A DNA stretch of 64,000 nucleotides, from positions 5,677-69,676 of the forward strand of contig UQLB01000011.1 in the NCBI GenBank assembly GCA_900541725.1, in the 5' to 3' direction. A model generated the notes under the pieces. The model searched no databases. It was not told the DNA's origin and saw only the letters and a list, made by a program, of their open reading frames with translations. Source of the DNA: an uncultured Collinsella sp. (GTDB taxonomy: Bacteria; Actinomycetota; Coriobacteriia; Coriobacteriales; Coriobacteriaceae). This document shows, piece by piece, positions 63,439-64,000 of this stretch. Position 1 is the stretch's first letter, and every line of letters starts with the position of its first letter. The position numbers and the translations under genes are program-made.

Positions 63439-64000
63439 ATGCCTATGGACAACATACGAGAGGGTTCGGGCGCCGAGCCCGTGGGGGCATTTTCGATGTC
63501 GCATCCGGCAGTTCCGGCGCTCTACATGGTGCTGACGTTGGGGCTCACCATGTTCTCGATGCAACCGGTGTTGATCGCGCTGTCGCTTGCGGGTGGGTTG
63601 GCGTACGGGTTTGCGACGCGCGGTGCTGCGCGCACGTTGGGGGCGCTTCGCTGGCAGCTGCCAGTGATTTTGATCATCGCGGTGCTCAATCCGCTGCTTA
63701 GCGCCTCGGGCTCGACGGAGCTGTTTCGTATTGGCATGCGCGCGGTGTATCTGGAGAGCATGGTTTACGGCCTGTGCATGGGCGGGCTGTTTGTGGCGAG
63801 CGTGCTGTGGTTTGAGGCGGCGGCGTCGATGCTCGAATACGACAAGGTGCTCGCACTGTTGGGCAACGCCGCGCCGGTGCTCGCGCTCATGATCTCGATG
63901 TGTATGCGGCTTATCCCGCAGTTTTTGCGCCGCGGTCGTACGGTGCTGGCGGTGCAGGATGCGATTGATGTGCCGGGCCGCGCGCCCACCGATCCCGTGC
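63439..64000 (+). CDS. ECF transporter T component (EcfT/CbiQ-like), 5' part
   Basis: The frame from ATG 63439 stays open to the window edge (187 codons). Hydrophobic helices include ALYMVLTLGLTMFSMQPVLI and LPVILIIAVLNPLLSASG. Late motifs SMCMRLIPQFLRRGRTVLAV and an Ala/Asp stretch match the EcfT coupling region. GGAGG lies six bases before ATG 63439; ATG 63445 is an alternative. EcfT with two ATPases drives vitamin or metal uptake; the partners would lie outside the window. Confidence 0.8.
   Translation, partial: MPMDNIREGSGAEPVGAFSMSHPAVPALYMVLTLGLTMFSMQPVLIALSLAGGLAYGFATRGAARTLGALRWQLPVILIIAVLNPLLSASGSTELFRIGMRAVYLESMVYGLCMGGLFVASVLWFEAAASMLEYDKVLALLGNAAPVLALMISMCMRLIPQFLRRGRTVLAVQDAIDVPGRAPTDPV

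Overview
The window looks like chromosomal DNA of a high-GC Gram-positive anaerobe of the class Coriobacteriia, most like Collinsella. This is an inference from gene content: strong GC codon bias, ribosome binding sites of the AGGAGG type, an NfnAB-type flavoprotein pair, a LuxR regulator with a 12-helix membrane domain, a class B sortase, and expanded families of N-terminal zinc-ribbon membrane proteins and of PD-(D/E)XK proteins. No database search was possible.

Layout. 1-1886: the end of a TRIC/YadS-like channel gene, a PD-(D/E)XK protein gene held between two 77-nt inverted repeats, and two tRNA-Ser genes. 2391-9215: rpsF-ssb-rpsR-rplI, dnaB, purA, purD and a Nudix hydrolase. 9296-17016: an ABC exporter, a membrane protein, and carA-carB behind a hairpin that resembles a PyrR-binding loop. 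17286-22340: a lower-GC accessory block with a mannose-family PTS (IIB, IIC, IID, no IIA), a GntR regulator, an esterase and a Phd/RelE toxin-antitoxin pair. 22677-29885: purE, sortase B, a MoaE-like gene, a CmpB-like membrane protein, and purF, purM, purN.

30337-43781 is an island of zinc-ribbon proteins. Four genes start with the same CxxC-x10-CxxC ribbon but carry different membrane or exported parts. Among them lie an AAA ATPase and a treble-clef/HTH protein. The island ends in an apparent operon of an SPFH protein with three zinc ribbons, a four-helix membrane protein, a TFIIB-type ribbon protein, a coiled-coil membrane protein and a small acidic protein. A tRNA-Ser-like sequence with an odd acceptor arm lies just upstream of that operon.

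44066-55089: a RelB-like/PIN toxin-antitoxin pair, a PTS IIA protein, a PrsA-like foldase, a GatB/YqeY protein, a polar amino acid ABC transporter, a cytidylate-kinase-like protein, the membrane LuxR regulator and a cell-wall surface protein. 55483-64000: nfnB-nfnA, pth, a second PD-(D/E)XK paralogue framed by two ~200-bp inverted-repeat elements, prs, glmU, and the start of an ECF transporter T component.

The main functional themes are purine synthesis (purA, D, E, F, M, N with prs supplying PRPP), pyrimidine/arginine carbamoyl phosphate (carAB), replication and translation, and envelope biology. Intergenic DNA is rich in palindromes: GGGGACA-core REP-like hairpins, two long hairpins with a shared apex, a three-unit hairpin array, and a 38-nt perfect palindrome before the PTS operon. 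The strongest candidate for something undescribed is the pair of paralogous PD-(D/E)XK genes, each framed by its own inverted-repeat set.
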